64,000 bases of DNA from Carya illinoinensis (GCF_018687715.1 NC_056764.1:14585001-14649000); one strand, 5' to 3'; positions 12,050-23,894 are shown, counted from the first letter of the stretch. Notes: a model not told the origin generated them from the letters alone. Numbers and translations are program-made.

Positions 12050-13045
12050 GATGCTTTAATTCTAAGTAAAACCATAATTTATTTCAATCATGTCCAAGAT
12101 GGAGTATATTCTCTCTGTGTTAGTCTCATGCATACAACGCATACGTGTCTTTACATACATGCTTATTCAAAGTTCTATGCTGAGCAAACAAATTTGCTAA
12201 ATAATATTGGGTAGTCATTTGCTAGTCCTTTTTCAAATACATTCAATTCTAATTAGTAGAATCATACTAATTTTTTTTAGAGGCAAAATCAACCTCCCTT
12301 GAAATTAGGTTGACCACAGATGCAAGAACAAATTCAATTTTGTCCACCTAACCCAATCTATCCTCATGTTCCTCAATCTACTCCTTCATTTGGGACACCA
12401 CCACTATAGCAATCATCCTTAAAGGAGTCTCTTAAGGCATCAATGCAATAACCAGGCCATTCAAGGCCCTCGAGCCAGACCCAGAAAGGGGAAGACAATG
12501 AAGACCCAATGGGAATAGTTTAGTTCCAACAAGATAGACGTGTCAGAGATCCAATTTAGCTCTAAGTAGAACCATGAATTTTTTTCAATTAAGTCCAAGA
12601 TGGAGCATGCTCTCTTTATGCTTGTCTCATGCATACAACGCGTACGTGTCCTTCTACACAGGATTATTCAAAGTGCTATATCGAGCAAGCAAATGCACCA
12701 AATAATCATGGAAAGCTGTTTGCTAGTCCTTTTTTAGATACATTCAATTCTAATTGGCGGAATCATACTAATTTTTTATAGAGGCAGAATCAACCTCTCA
12801 TGAATTTAGGTGGACCAAAGATACAGTAACAAATTCAGTTCTATCCACCTAACCCAATCTACTCCTCCATTTAGGACACCACATCAACAATAATCATCGG
12901 GAGAAGAGTTTCTTAAGACATCCATGCGATAACTAGGCCATTCAAGGCCCTCGAGCCCAACCCAGAAAGGGGAAGACAATTAAGACCCAGTAGGAATAGT
13001 TTAGTTCCAACAAGATAGGAGCATTAGAGATGCAGTTCAACATAG
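12050..13045 (+). repeat. Tandem duplication of a unit of about 0.5 kb
   Basis: Unit 1 (about 12050-12560) and unit 2 (about 12561-13045) share long blocks in the same order, including CATGCATACAACGC, ATACATTCAATTCTAATT, AGGCCATTCAAGGCCCTCGA and GGAATAGTTTAGTTCCAACA. They differ by scattered substitutions and small indels, so the duplication is not recent. The sequence probably belongs to the decayed retroelement that continues to about 13800. Confidence 0.85.
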
Positions 13046-13830
13046 GAATTTGCGGCAGCACACCAACGGACATGTCCTTGCCAAGGAAGCCTGCAAGGAG
13101 CCCTGTTGCATTAAATGGCCAGATCCAAGGTCAATGCAATGCAAAATCATGGCAGGTGTGTCCCTGATTGGAGCGACTGCGAAGAACCCCAACCACATTA
13201 AATAACCCGATATCGGGAATCAAGGACAGGATAACCCGGCAAAAGGACCTATCACGGCGAAAGGACCTATCCCTAACAGGATGTCAACAGAGGAGCCAGA
13301 CCTGACAAAGGCCCCAAGGGGAAAGATCGAGGAGATGAGCAGAAGCTGCCAAATTAAATACGACAGCATGGCACCGTATACAGAGGTTAGACACCCCAGA
13401 CACTTGGAAGAAGCGACAACTCAATCTCAAAAGGAAGATATATAAGACACGATAGGTGTAAGAAACAAGGGAATGGGAAAAAAATTTAAATTCCTCTAAA
13501 AACGAACTGACTTAAACATCAGATGCTCCAATTAGCCAAACAAGTGGCCAATTGCTTCCTAACCTCTTTCTTGACAGGTACCATCCGAGGAACGAGGAAG
13601 CCGAGTCCAGGCTTATGAGACACGTCCGCAACACTCCCTTTTACCTCTCAACTTGAAGGTATAAAAAGAAGATTTGAAGTGTTTCCGATTGTGTTTTTTC
13701 TCCTGCTGCAAATCTACTACATAATTTTTCGCCATCTCCAAGTAGCACATTTTACATCACGTGATTTCTAGACCGCCGGTCTACAAAGTCAAAGAAGTCA
13801 TGACTTATTCCGATTGGCACGCGTCTCATG
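13046..13830 (+). mobile_element. Possible decayed LTR retroelement fragment
   Basis: This stretch is less AT-rich than its surroundings. It contains an array-like GGCAAAAGGACCTATC / GGCGAAAGGACCTATC and a segment reading GAACTGACTTAAACATCAGA, followed by a GACAGGTACC, which resembles the LTR signature of some Gypsy or LARD elements. GTATAAAAAG at about 13659 could be the LTR promoter. No open frame or protein domain survives, so the assignment is weak. Confidence 0.35.
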
Positions 13831-14500
13831 AGTCATGTGGCACTCAAGAGTAGCATGTGAACCCCAGATACTGCCTATTTCTAGTATTTTCAGTGCCATA
13901 CTCACCACTTCATCAACTCCCTTTGCTTAGATTTTCAAGATCCAACTGCCCTCTACTTCTAGGATGTAAATCCCAGGTGTCGATATAGTTTTCCGTACTT
14001 TTAAACACCAGCAAAACTAGGATCGGTCCAATCTTCCATATGTTTGCTTATGTTATTAGTTACCCTAAATTCAAGTCATGTTAGACACATTATTATTTTT
14101 TTTTTTTTATAAAAGTTAAAAGTTTGACTTAGTAACGCTCCCAAATCACTGCCACCCCGTGACCATTTTTTTATAATTTATCCCGCACGCGTATTATTAG
14201 ACTGTTGAAGTTTTGTAACATAGCATTGCGCGATGAATCAATGCCCTCCAACTAGTTATCCCCTACAAGATTCATGTACGTACAACATCTGTTAATCTTG
14301 CATCTACCACACCTATCACTTATAATTATAGCAGAAACCCTCGCAAAACTGCCAACTCAAACCACCCTTTGGGTTATCTCTTTCTTGGTTTATGTAGTAA
14401 TCTATTGGCCAAGACACGGAACATGGGATTGATTACTAGCTTAGTTCCAACCTCCCCTTTCTGTTCTTTTCCTTTTACATTTATTGTTAAGCACGTTATT
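13831..14500. other. Intergenic, nothing recognised
   Basis: Mixed-composition spacer without recognisable coding sequence. A short T-rich run lies near 14096-14108. Confidence 0.4.
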
Positions 14501-14853
14501 GCGAGGTCTAGTTTGAATACTATAAATATTTCTGAATATATTAGGAAATAGTTTTAGTTAAAAGATGCTTTATTGAATTTTAAGAAATGAGAAAAAAAAA
14601 ATTGAATAAAAATATTATAAAATTAAAATATTGTTTAATTATAATTTTATTAAAATTATTTTTATTCAGAAATTTTGAAAAGTTATATACAATTTTCTGG
14701 TTCGATTGGAGGTTTGGTAAAATTGTAATGATTAAACGAAAAAGTTAAAAATTAAAAATTAAAAAATATTTAACTTGTATTTGAGTGGTGTTTAGAAAAG
14801 AAATATTAAAAAATACATGAGAACAATCGTGTTCCCAAACAGGCCCTAAATGT
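14500..14853. mobile_element. MITE copy, GGCCT...TTTGGAT family
   Basis: The right end reads CCCAAACAGGCCCTAA. The interior (AAGTTGAATAAAAATATTATAAA-like, with AAAATTGTAATGATTAAACG) matches the MITE split by a LINE in MON1 intron 10. The left end near 14503 (GAGGTCTAGTTTGAAT) is a degraded inverted partner. Non-coding. Confidence 0.55.
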
Positions 14854-16950
14854 TTCAAAGGTGCTTATATATCTTAATTTGATAGTCCCATATCTATTTT
14901 TTGGGTCTCTATTTTTCTTATTATATATATATATATATATTATATCTAGTGTTTGTTGCATGGACACACTAATTGAGGGGATATATATATACATATATTT
15001 TTTTAATGAAAAAAGCTGGATGCAATCGATGGGGGTAAGCGTCGCGTAAGCGGCTCGCTGATGTGGATCAATTCCTAACGCACCGTTTCGTTTGCCGTCT
15101 TTCCGGTTTTGCTTTCCTATCTTCTCAGATCCTTCCTCTTTATGCTTCTCTCTCGATTCCACGCCATTCTCCTCAAAAGAGTCAGAACTAGTTCTTCCAT
15201 TTCCCTACTCTCTCTGCTTCTCTCGAGTCCACGCCCACCATTCTCCTCAAATCCTATTTCCTCCATTTCACTAGATAATTCTACAGTGGGTTCAACGGGA
15301 AAACAGAGGAAGGCATACGATCAACAAAAAAAATACGTGCACAAAGAAAGCTTTGAGTTGCCAGAGAACGGAAAATAAAAAATTCAATATTTAAATGTTG
15401 ATTGAATTAATCATTTGTAAGAACATATTTTCCATTCAAGCGATCGCAAAATAGCTGTCCAACTTAGTTGAGCTGAGCCCTATATCTTTCAAAACAAAAA
15501 CTTTGAGTTAATTTTCTTTTCTTTCCTCGGTTTCCACAACAACCAAAGAGAAATTATAACTCTGTTTAGTTGCAGAGAAAGAAGTAAAATCAACAATACA
15601 ATAGAAAAAGAGAAAATCAGGTCCGTGTACCTTTTGGGTGGCCCAGGATGGTCCACTTCCATGATTATAAAAAAGAGAAAATTATTTTAAATAAATAAAT
15701 AAAATCACATGAACTTTCTCCCCAGGAATTTGAGTTAATTTTAGCGTTAATTTTAGCCGGGGGAAGATTAAAAAGAGTCGCGTTGAGATTTTGATCTCTC
15801 GCACCCTCAGAAGTGGGAAACCATAGAAATGGGTTTCAGTCTGCGTTTCTTCCCCTTCTCGCGTTCGTCTTCGTCATGTTATTTTTTTTATTTTTTTAAT
15901 ATCAACTGGTGCAGGCCACGTCAGCCGACTGCACGGCGTCTACATTGTGAAAAAAAAAAGCTGTTTTTTAATATAGGGGGGTGAGGGTTTTCGAATTCAA
16001 ACTTTCTATTTAGAGAACCAGGTTATATGTTATCAGGTCATTAGGCTCTTAGCAAGGATAATCTTTATATCAATAGAAAATAGAGAAAAAAAAAATTGAA
16101 AATAGTGTGTATTGAAGTAAGTTCCCTATGAAACCCATAAGCATGGTTCAGATCTAGACACTGTGAACATGGCGCACTTGCCAAGTTTATGCCTCGCATG
16201 GTGCAGAGCATGCCATAAAATTAAGCCTCTACTAGCTTTATTAATTAATAATTACTTCATTTTGCCATGTGATTTAGGATCGATAAACAAATCTAAATCA
16301 CCCAAAACAAAACTAAATGCCTTACTGACAGCTACAATAATTGCACTCCCCTCATTAACATTATATAATAGTACTAATTAAGCAGTAGATCACTGCATTC
16401 ATTATCCTTCTATCCACACAACTCATGACTACTCTTCCCATACATTTTTAATGATCCTATCCATGACATTAAACAATGATAATATGCCAGCAGTCTCACT
16501 GAATTCAGGCCCTCGGTATCTTTAAAAAAGAAAGGAAGTTGCTTCGCTCTGGGTGCAACTGACAGCTATGAAATGTGGAGGATAAGGCAGACGTTAACAT
16601 TAGGGATAAGCATCTGATGGTCATTTCAATTACCAATAAGAAACTGCCACTTGGGGCCAAAACATTGAGAAGCTTCAAAGTTGAAAGAAAGTTCCCAACT
16701 TTTTAGTTCAAGGGAGTCCCATTTTCCCATTGGTATATATATATATATATATATATCTATGATCCCCATTTCTTCATCCCTTCATCTATGCATCTTAATC
16801 TTTTGGCCCACAATTTAGCACATCATGCTTTATGAGATGATAGGGAAACCCCATAATGCTCTACTCTCATCCAACTCCACTATTCCTTTTTTGAACAAGA
16901 CTTTTTTTTCTTTTTCAATTTGCTAATTTCTAGAAACTTTTGATCTTTGT
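14854..16950. other. Intergenic with GC-richer pockets and short repeats
   Basis: A less AT-rich pocket at 15030-15290 includes a CT-rich stretch with the phrase TTCTCCTCAAA occurring twice. Open frames of 60-89 codons exist at 15092-15378 but match no family I know, and could be a decayed 5' UTR or exon. An (AT)n run lies near 14922-14941 and another at 16733-16756. At 15909-15934 GTGCAG and CTGCAC form a short inverted repeat. Confidence 0.45.
15961..16050 (-). mobile_element. SINE-like copy, minus strand
   Basis: This copy shares its layout with the clearer one at 18969-19063. A T run on the left is followed by GGGTGAGGGTTTTCGAATTC, AGAACCAGG and then GTCATTAGGCTCTTAGC at the right end. 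On the minus strand this gives an A-box-like head and a B-box-like TTTGAATTCGAAAACC. No target duplication is clear here. Confidence 0.5.
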
Positions 16951-17094
16951 TTGGATCAAAATAATTTACAAGACATTAGAGAACAATGTCACTATACAAA
17001 TCAGCTGGAAGTTGGAAACTGATTTTGCGTGGACGATAAGTCATAAGAAAAGAAAAGCAAGCATGAATTTTTTTATAGAAATAAAAACTTTATG

Positions 17095-17240
17095 TGCAGT
17101 CACTTTTGTGTACTTCTTATACATTCCGCTAATATGATTGGTTATATCACTTTTTTTAATATAAAATAACTATTTTAGACAATCACATTAATGAAATATA
17201 TAAATAATACATAAAAGTAATTGTATATAATAAAAACTAT
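17095..17240. mobile_element. AT-rich foldback MITE, copy
   Basis: An imperfect palindrome. Left arm motifs (ACTTCTTATACATT, AATATGATTGG, TATAAAATAACTATTTTAG) are mirrored on the right (AATCACATTAATGAAATAT, ATAAAAGTAATTGTATATAA). Related copies lie at 19745-19880, 21735-21875, 23895-24035, 24065-24175 and, cut by the edge, 63940-64000. Confidence 0.65.
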
Positions 17241-18954
17241 ATTAAATGTTTATAAATAATGATTATAACATGTCTATCTTTTTTCAAAATTGAATTCATT
17301 ACGATTTATCAGTTGAAAAAAATCTAGTTATAAGCATAATTATGTATTAATATATATATCAATTTAATATAATTGATTAAAAAATATATTTTATTAAAAA
17401 TAATGTTAATTTAAATTTTAAATATAAAAAAATTAATATTAATATATAAATTAATACGCAATTTTATTTATAAAAAATAAAATTCTTATTAGCCTACCTG
17501 TCGACTATTATCTCCCCAAAAGACAGATACTTTTTGCTTTGGAAATTTTTCCACTAAAATCTTTTATTATTTTTCCCCTTTCCGAATGCGAATTTGCTTT
17601 ATGGAGATATACCGAATTTTCTATGGGCAGTAAGCAATTCCCACTGGCCAAAAGCTGCATTATTGCTGGCATTGAGACCTAATAAATGAGCAGTACACAT
17701 TTTGAATTGTGAAAGATTCCCGTAATTAAAAAAATACAAACCCAAAATTATACGTTAGTCCTAATAAGGATAGGTCGAATCTAGGCATCCTTTAATCCCA
17801 CAACCAAACTTGATTAGACATTTACGCGGAAAAGCGACTAAGATAAGCCCCTAATACTTTATACATATAGTAAATTACTAATTTGTACACCTTTTCTTTT
17901 AATCAACCACCAACTCTTATTTAATATTCTATTTTTGATATCTATAATTGGGTTGCTTTTCTAGAAATTAAATTTGCAATCTTAACGTGTGTAAATTTTA
18001 TATATTATTTTTCAAATAATAAATAAATTTAGAATTCAGATAAAAATATTATTTTTTAATAATAAATTTTATTTTTAAAAATATGATTTTTTTAAGATAA
18101 ATTTTATTTTTTTAAATAATTAGATAACATTTATACACTCTAAAACTGTATCTAATATTATTCATAATTATAAAAAATATATGTCCAAAAATAACTTCAA
18201 TTTTAGACTTATTTCACGTATTTATTTATTTTATTCTAAGCCTTAAAGTTTTATCAGAATTTTTTTAAAAAAAATAAATAAATCCCACTTGCTAAAAAAA
18301 AAAAAAAAAGGGTGAAAATGGAGTTTACCTTTTTTCCGGCAAAAGGTCCCTACAAGCGATCACATGCAAGAACATGGTGTAATAAGTTGTTGCTAAGAAA
18401 CCTTAAAACATTGTTGTTAGTAAAGAACCATAGAGCGAGGATAGCTGATTATAATTAAGCCATGCACACGTCATCAAGTTCCTTCTATTTTAAAATTTAA
18501 ATCTCCTTAATTCAATATATTATTTCCAGCATAACATGATTTGATTTAGAAGTCAGTAACATAATTATTAGATCGTCTCAAAGTATAAATACATAATTTT
18601 TTGATATCATTATATTAAAATTTAGGATAGTGTTATTATTCCCTCTCAATTTGTTCACTTGGTATGCCTCAGTGCAAATTGTTCTTTCCTCTTTTTTTTC
18701 TTTTTTCCTTTTTTTTGCTTTCTATTTCAAACATTTTTTAAATATGTTTAAACATTTTTAAAAATATAAAAAAATATTAATACACTAATAGTCACTTTTT
18801 TAGTCAGCAGATAAAAAAAAATTATAAAAAAAATTAAATACATGAACAGTTAAAATGAGAAAGCATAGTAGCATTATTCTAGAAGACGATTTTAATGATA
18901 TGAAATCTTGTACGTGCTCGATCAAGTGCGAGCGAGTAGTATTCTATATATTTA
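17241..18954. other. Intergenic, very AT-rich, no gene
   Basis: Long A/T runs and short repeats dominate. I see no open frame of useful length and no domain. T-rich and A-rich tracts near 18295-18310 and 18690-18720 may be remnants of retroposon tails. Confidence 0.45.
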
Positions 18955-19077
18955 TATTCTAAAATTACTTGTTCTTTTTTTATATAGGGCATGAAGGTTT
19001 CGAATTCAAATTTTTCATCTGAAGAACCAGGATATACGTTATGAGGCCATTAGGCTTTTGGCTTATTCTCAAATTAC
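18955..19077 (-). mobile_element. Short SINE with target duplication, minus strand
   Basis: The body (18969-19063) is flanked by near-identical 14-mers, TATTCTAAAATTAC (18955-18968) and TATTCTCAAATTAC (19064-19077). A T run at the left is the minus-strand poly(A) tail. On the minus strand the head contains TAATGGCCTCATAACG (A-box-like), and the B-box-like TTTGAATTCGAAACC follows about 40 bases later. At about 95 bp it is short for a SINE. The flanking duplication supports retroposition. Confidence 0.65.
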
Positions 19078-20220
19078 ATAATACAATACATTTTTGTATG
19101 CCATATTAATATTCTTTATTCTTCGCACACTTTGATCCAATTTGGATGAGAGAATTGGAGATTTCTTTTTTTTCTTTTTTTTTTTGAAAAAATAAAAACA
19201 CTTATTTCATTTGAAGAAGGAAGAATATTAAGAGGAATATTATCAAGAAAGAAGGTGGAAAATGTGGTAGTAGAATTTAAATCAATTGGACCGCATTAGG
19301 CACCAACTATATAAATATACATATATTCTTTACGCAAGACAGCAATAAGTCATTATCTTTCGAATTTGATCAAAATCATCGACTCATTTTCTGGAATCAA
19401 GATCTTCATGAGTTCACCTTTTCTTTTTCTAATCATTCACTACTTTTATCAACTTTATCACTGGCACTGAAAATTAAGATTTGACCATATTTTAGTAATT
19501 ATTAAAATCATCATCATGTTTATATAGAGTGCATCGACTTTACTAAAGTAAAAAGTTGAAATAATAAAGAAAAAGCTAGGGAAATAAAAACATAGAGTGG
19601 ACTCAACAAAATCACTGGTTTTTCTCTTTTTGTTTTTTGTTTTTTTTTTTTTTTTTTCCCTTTAAAAAACAAACAATATAATTGCTTTCCTATGCAAAAG
19701 GATCATGAAAGAGAGATATATATTTAAATTTTTTAAAAAAAACTATTTATACTCACTTCTAGATATTACTTACGCACTCTACTAATGTGATTGATTACGT
19801 CATTTTTTTAATATAAAATAACTGTTTTAGCCAATCATATCAATAGAATATTACGCAACGAGTGTATAAAAATAACTGTATATTTCAAAACTCATATTTT
19901 TTATTATCAAATTATCAAGTTATTATTATCAAGTTTTGGCTAATCATATCAATAAAGTATATAAAGAGTACAAAAAAATAACTGTAAATAGCAGAATTCT
20001 TATTTTTTATTCTCAAATTATCAAGTTTTTATTTTCAAGTTAAAACTAGTCAAACTAACATGTATTGTTATATATTGTCTATCAAAGTGTTATGTAATTT
20101 GCACATTGCATTAAATTTTGATTATCAAGATTACTTCACATCACAGATTCTCATCAACTTTCTCGATTGGATTTAGACACTGCAATTTGAGCCACTATGC
20201 CATGATGAGATAGAAGTCAA
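19078..20220. other. Intergenic with foldback MITE copies at 19745-19880 and 19920-19995
   Basis: AT-rich. The two MITE segments share TTTTAGCCAATCATATCAAT / TTTTGGCTAATCATATCAAT and AAATAACTGTA with the other foldback copies; the second is only a half copy. A long T run lies at about 19639-19658. I see no coding sequence. Confidence 0.5.
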
Positions 20221-20221
20221 G

Positions 20222-20450
20222 CTAATGAATGGTCTTGTTTGGATTTAGAGAGTAAATGATTTTATATAAAAGATAAAAATTAAATAAAATATTATTATTA
20301 TTATTTTAAGATTTAAAAAAATTGAATTAAGATTTCAAAATTTTGAATTGTTTATTATATTTTGTATAAAATTTTGATAAAATTATAATGATAAGATAAT
20401 ATGAAATGAGTTGAAATAAGCTGGGATCACTTCCAATACTGAATTCTAAG
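20222..20450. mobile_element. Short MITE copy, TTTGGAT family
   Basis: It begins near TGGTCTTGTTTGGATTTAGAG. The interior matches the MITE family (AAAATTGAATTAAG, TTGAATTGTTTATTATATTT, AAAATTATAATGATAAGATAATATG). The right end near AAATGAGTTGAAATAAGCTGGGAT has lost a clear inverted partner. Non-coding. Confidence 0.5.
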
Positions 20451-20924
20451 TTATGGCTCAAGTGTATCTCGAGGGAACATCTACAATTCACACGTTAGAT
20501 TCATTTATGCTTAGTCTTCTCTTAAAACCCCCTAACACTACACTAATAATTAAATAGAAATATAGTAATATACCCCTTAAATTTATTATTTAAAAAAATA
20601 TAAATTAATTTATTAAAAAATTAATATTAAATATAATCATAAATTGCATAAGCGGCTATATTTTAAAAAAATAAAATAAAATTTATTATTAAAAAATTAA
20701 AATTTTTATGTAAGTTATATATTTATAATTTATGCAATATTTTCAAATTATATCATTATAAATATTATTTAAAAAAATAAAAATAGAAATTTTAATTCGA
20801 GAGGTTAATTTTGGAACCAGCTAAAACGCTTTTTGGGTGAGATTTATCTCGAGTGTTAAGTATGAGAGGACAAGAACAGCTGGCTGGGTGAAGCGCTCGA
20901 TCCGAGTAGCGCTAGGGCCTACTT

Positions 20925-21216
20925 CACGTGCTGCCATGGGTCATGGCCCACCTAGGCTACGTTAAACATTGAGAGGCCACGTGGAGCACTTACTTTTCAT
21001 AGTTACACGTGTCGAAATCCTCGAACGTCTAAACAGGGGACCACTTTGTCCTCATTTCTAGGAACAGGTCAGGTTAACCCCCCTCTCCCTCTCCCTCATG
21101 TCCCGACAAAACTCCCCTCAACCGGTAGCGGTAAGAGACAAATACCCTCCTCCCCAAAATGCCCCCTTTTTGTCGGCTAGCAAAACCTCTACGTTACTCT
21201 ACATACCACACGTGGC
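20925..21216 (+). promoter_or_regulatory. Cluster of ACGT-core (G-box/ABRE-like) motifs upstream of the S40 gene
   Basis: Four motifs lie within about 290 bp: CACGTG at 20925-20930, CCACGTGG at 20977-20984, ACACGTGTC at 21005-21013 and CACGTGGC at 21209-21216. The segment is GC-richer than its surroundings. These cores bind bZIP and bHLH factors, including ABA-response factors. A role for the S40 gene, about 1.1-1.4 kb downstream, is inference. A foldback MITE (21735-21875) now lies in between. Confidence 0.5.
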
Positions 21217-21734
21217 CTTCATCTGTAGCTGTGAGGGAAAACACGCGTCCTCATCGACACCATTGGAAAATGTCGGAGAATATTATACCTTTTCAGTTAT
21301 TATGGATAAAGTAGCTGTCTGGTAATTTTATAGGAAAAATTTATTTTAATTTTTTTAATTTTTTTATAATAAATATGTAGTGTGTGGATGATAAATAAAA
21401 TAATTTAATTAGTTTAATAAGAATAAAATAAAATAAAAAAAATAAAAAATAATATTTTAATATATAAAATATATGATGTAGGATGATGTGTAGCATTTTC
21501 CAATTTTATAGTCTACGCTGCTGTGTGATTCTGCTTTCCCGGTTAGGTACACTCCTTTTTTTTCTTTTTCTTTTTCTTTTTTTTTTAATTCTGATTTATT
21601 TATTCTTTTTTTTTTAATCTGTTTTATTTATTCTGTCATAAAAAACGTGTTTTCTCCATTTAACGGGTGTTTAGAATTAGGCCCAAAATAATATTTAGTT
21701 AACTTCTTTTTAATTATTGTGTTTTCATAATGAG

Positions 21735-21875
21735 TTTAATTAGGTATTCTTTATTTATTTTATTAATGTGATTAATCAAAATAGTTATTTTATATTTAAA
21801 AAGTTATACAGACAATCACAATAGTAAAATATATAAAGAATACATAAAATAACTATATATAAAATTTTTATTTCA
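21735..21875. mobile_element. AT-rich foldback MITE, copy in the S40 promoter
   Basis: The left arm (TATTCTTTATTTATTTTATT, AATGTGATTAATCAAAATAG) is mirrored by the right arm (AATCACAATAGTAAAATATA, ATACATAAAATAACTATAT). It is the same family as 17095-17240. Confidence 0.65.
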
Positions 21876-22170
21876 TTATTTATGATGTAATACTAACTAA
21901 TTGATATATACATAAAAAAAAATTAAATTTTAGTCACATCAAGAATGAAAATTAAAATTAAATGAATAATATTTTATTTAGACCCAAACATTCCCATATG
22001 GATAGTTTTTATGGCATAAAGTATAATCTAAATAAGATAAATTCCAAAGCAAAAATAGGGGCCCTTACAGGTTTAAAAAGAAAATGGGAATTTTGAGTGG
22101 ATATATTAGAAAACTGAGATGGGATTGCCACAAAAAGCGGAGGGCGTGCTAGTAATTTCAGTAGAATGAA

Positions 22171-22208
22171 GTTGCGAGAGAGGGCCTTATCCATTAAGCC
22201 ACTCGTCC
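22171..22208 (-). other. tRNA-like 5' half (pseudo-tRNA or SINE head)
   Basis: On the minus strand the segment reads GGACGAGTGGCTTAATGGATAAGGC, which is like the 5' end and D-arm of a plant tRNA and includes a perfect A-box form. No matching T-arm/B-box or 3' acceptor strand follows, so it is not a complete tRNA. It ends about 16 bp upstream of the S40 TATA box. Confidence 0.35.
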
Positions 22209-22223
22209 GAAGTTCCGAACCTT

Positions 22224-22230
22224 TATAAAA
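22224..22230 (+). promoter_or_regulatory. TATA box of the S40 gene
   Basis: TATAAAA lies 115 bp upstream of the chosen ATG. That would place transcription start near 22255 and give a purine-rich 5' UTR of roughly 90 bases. Confidence 0.6.
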
Positions 22231-22344
22231 GCAGATCAAAACCCACATTTCCAACACCCAAAGCCAACTCAGGGACAGGGACAGAGACACAGAGAGAACG
22301 TCGAAACTCCCTGCCTCGTGTATACAATCTTCAAATACGCATCC

Positions 22345-22872
22345 ATGGCGGCCAGTAAAAGTTACTACGCTCGACCGAGCTACCGCTTCCTTCCCAATGA
22401 ACGAGACCACCACTCTCCCAATATCGCTCACGAGTCTGCATTCGAACTCGATGAGTCAGACATCTACAACTCCGTACGCTCCAACTCTCCCGAACAGTTC
22501 CGCAAGCCTGTTTCGGGCTCCCGCCTTTCAAAGAAGTCCTCCGCCAAGCCTTCGCTTACAGACTCGTCCGACCACCTGGCCGGAGCGAATCCGTCCTCGC
22601 TGCCTGTGAGCATTCCGGACTGGTCGAAGATCCTGAGGAACGAGTACCGGGAGAATCGCCATGGGGATGGCGTTAACGACGTCGACTTGAACGGCGACGA
22701 CGAGTGTGAGAACGGGGTGAGGGTCCCGCCGCACGAGTTTTTGGCTAGGCAGATGGCGAGGACGAGGATTGCCTCCTTCTCGGTGCACGAAGGCGCAGGG
22801 AGAACCCTGAAAGGTAGGGATCTCAGTCGGGTCCGAAACGCAATTTGGGAAAAAACCGGCTTCCAAGATTAG
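22345..22872 (+). CDS. S40-like senescence regulator (DUF584)
   Basis: An intact single-exon gene of 175 aa. S40/DUF584 proteins are plant-specific, generally nuclear, and linked to leaf senescence and stress or hormone responses; their biochemical activity is not known. Family hallmarks are visible. SIPDWSKIL is at residues 89-97 and a conserved [15 protein letters not shown] segment at 127-141. The signature C-terminus [20 protein letters not shown] runs from residue 146. The N-terminal third is Ser/Pro-rich and an acidic Asp/Asn-rich linker lies near 110-123. The length is normal for the family. I chose ATG 22345 because the protein then starts [15 protein letters not shown], as in relatives; an upstream in-frame ATG at 22318 adds nine atypical residues. 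The coding region is markedly GC-richer than its surroundings. A TATA box and ACGT-core motifs lie upstream. I do not assign a specific S40 paralogue. Confidence 0.93.
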   Translation: MAASKSYYARPSYRFLPNERDHHSPNIAHESAFELDESDIYNSVRSNSPEQFRKPVSGSRLSKKSSAKPSLTDSSDHLAGANPSSLPVSIPDWSKILRNEYRENRHGDGVNDVDLNGDDECENGVRVPPHEFLARQMARTRIASFSVHEGAGRTLKGRDLSRVRNAIWEKTGFQD

Positions 22873-23701
22873 TAAATTTGAAGAACAGAAACGAAAAAAA
22901 GAACGAAAAAAATCACAGAACATCAGCGACAAATTACGGAATATTCAGTAGAATATCTTTTTTTGTTTTTCCGACGTAGTCCGATAGACATGTTCGTCTT
23001 CTTTTTGTTTTGTCATTAATTTTTTTTTTTTTTTTTCCTAGTTTTGGGTTTTAATTTTACGTCGTACGATGACTTAACTCTAAGAAGAGGAACATCTTGG
23101 ACGATTGGCGAATGTAATTCTGACTCTCCAGACTGTTTTGGAATTTTGCAGATCGGGGATTTCGATCTTCATAATTTCCTTGAATTCTTCTCGTATAATG
23201 TCGTACACGTACGTAGTTTTTTTCTTTTTTCCGGTGTGCTGAGGTGGTTTGGTCCTTTTTCTTAAAAAAAAAGAAAAAAAGAAATTAAAGCGGTAATAGA
23301 AGTGGTTGAAGAGGGAGGTGGATGTTGGGGGCAAGTTGTCAATATAAATGGGATGTAGGTCCGGTGGTTCAATGATTGGTAGGTTTTGTGTACCCATGAT
23401 CTAAGCACTGTATGGTGGGGTTGGTACGAAAAAACAAAATTAGTGAGTTGTGTTTCAATTTTTCGTCCAGAAATGGATGAACTACGGAGATATTTTTTTA
23501 AAAGGTTTCGAAGAATATTACCCCTTGAGACAATGCATGGAATTAATGGCTCACAAGGATGTCCACATGAACGTCCTTGCATGTCCACCGTGTCTGCAAT
23601 TTGTGGACTTCATCTTGGTATAGGCAGTATATAATACGTACGGCATGGCGGAGTCAATGGCGTGCATTTGTTAGCTTGATGAATTCGGGGTTTTGTTGTT
23701 T

Positions 23702-23724
23702 GGGGGGGGGGGGGGGGGGGGGGG
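23702..23724. repeat. Poly(G) tract, 23 bases
   Basis: An uninterrupted G run in otherwise AT-rich sequence. It could form a G-quadruplex; an assembly error is also possible. Confidence 0.9.
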
Positions 23725-23894
23725 AGATAAGGGTGATCTGGTGGCATAAGGAAGGGTTAGGCAGGACCACTTGTTAGTGTTCGGTGGTTAGTCGTAATTC
23801 ATTTAAGACGGCCCACGTACTTAGGACTTTAAAACGTACATCGGATTATTAACTTTTTATAATCCATCCCGGTTTGTCCAAACTGTTAAACAAG

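Noticed and set aside
15092..15378. Possible gene start in a GC-richer pocket (Ser/Phe-rich frames).
   Set aside because: Two overlapping frames of similar quality, no domain and no continuation downstream. It is noted only as intergenic content.
22528..22932. Open frames antisense to, or in other frames of, the S40 gene.
   Set aside because: They are shadows of the GC-rich S40 coding sequence with no family match.
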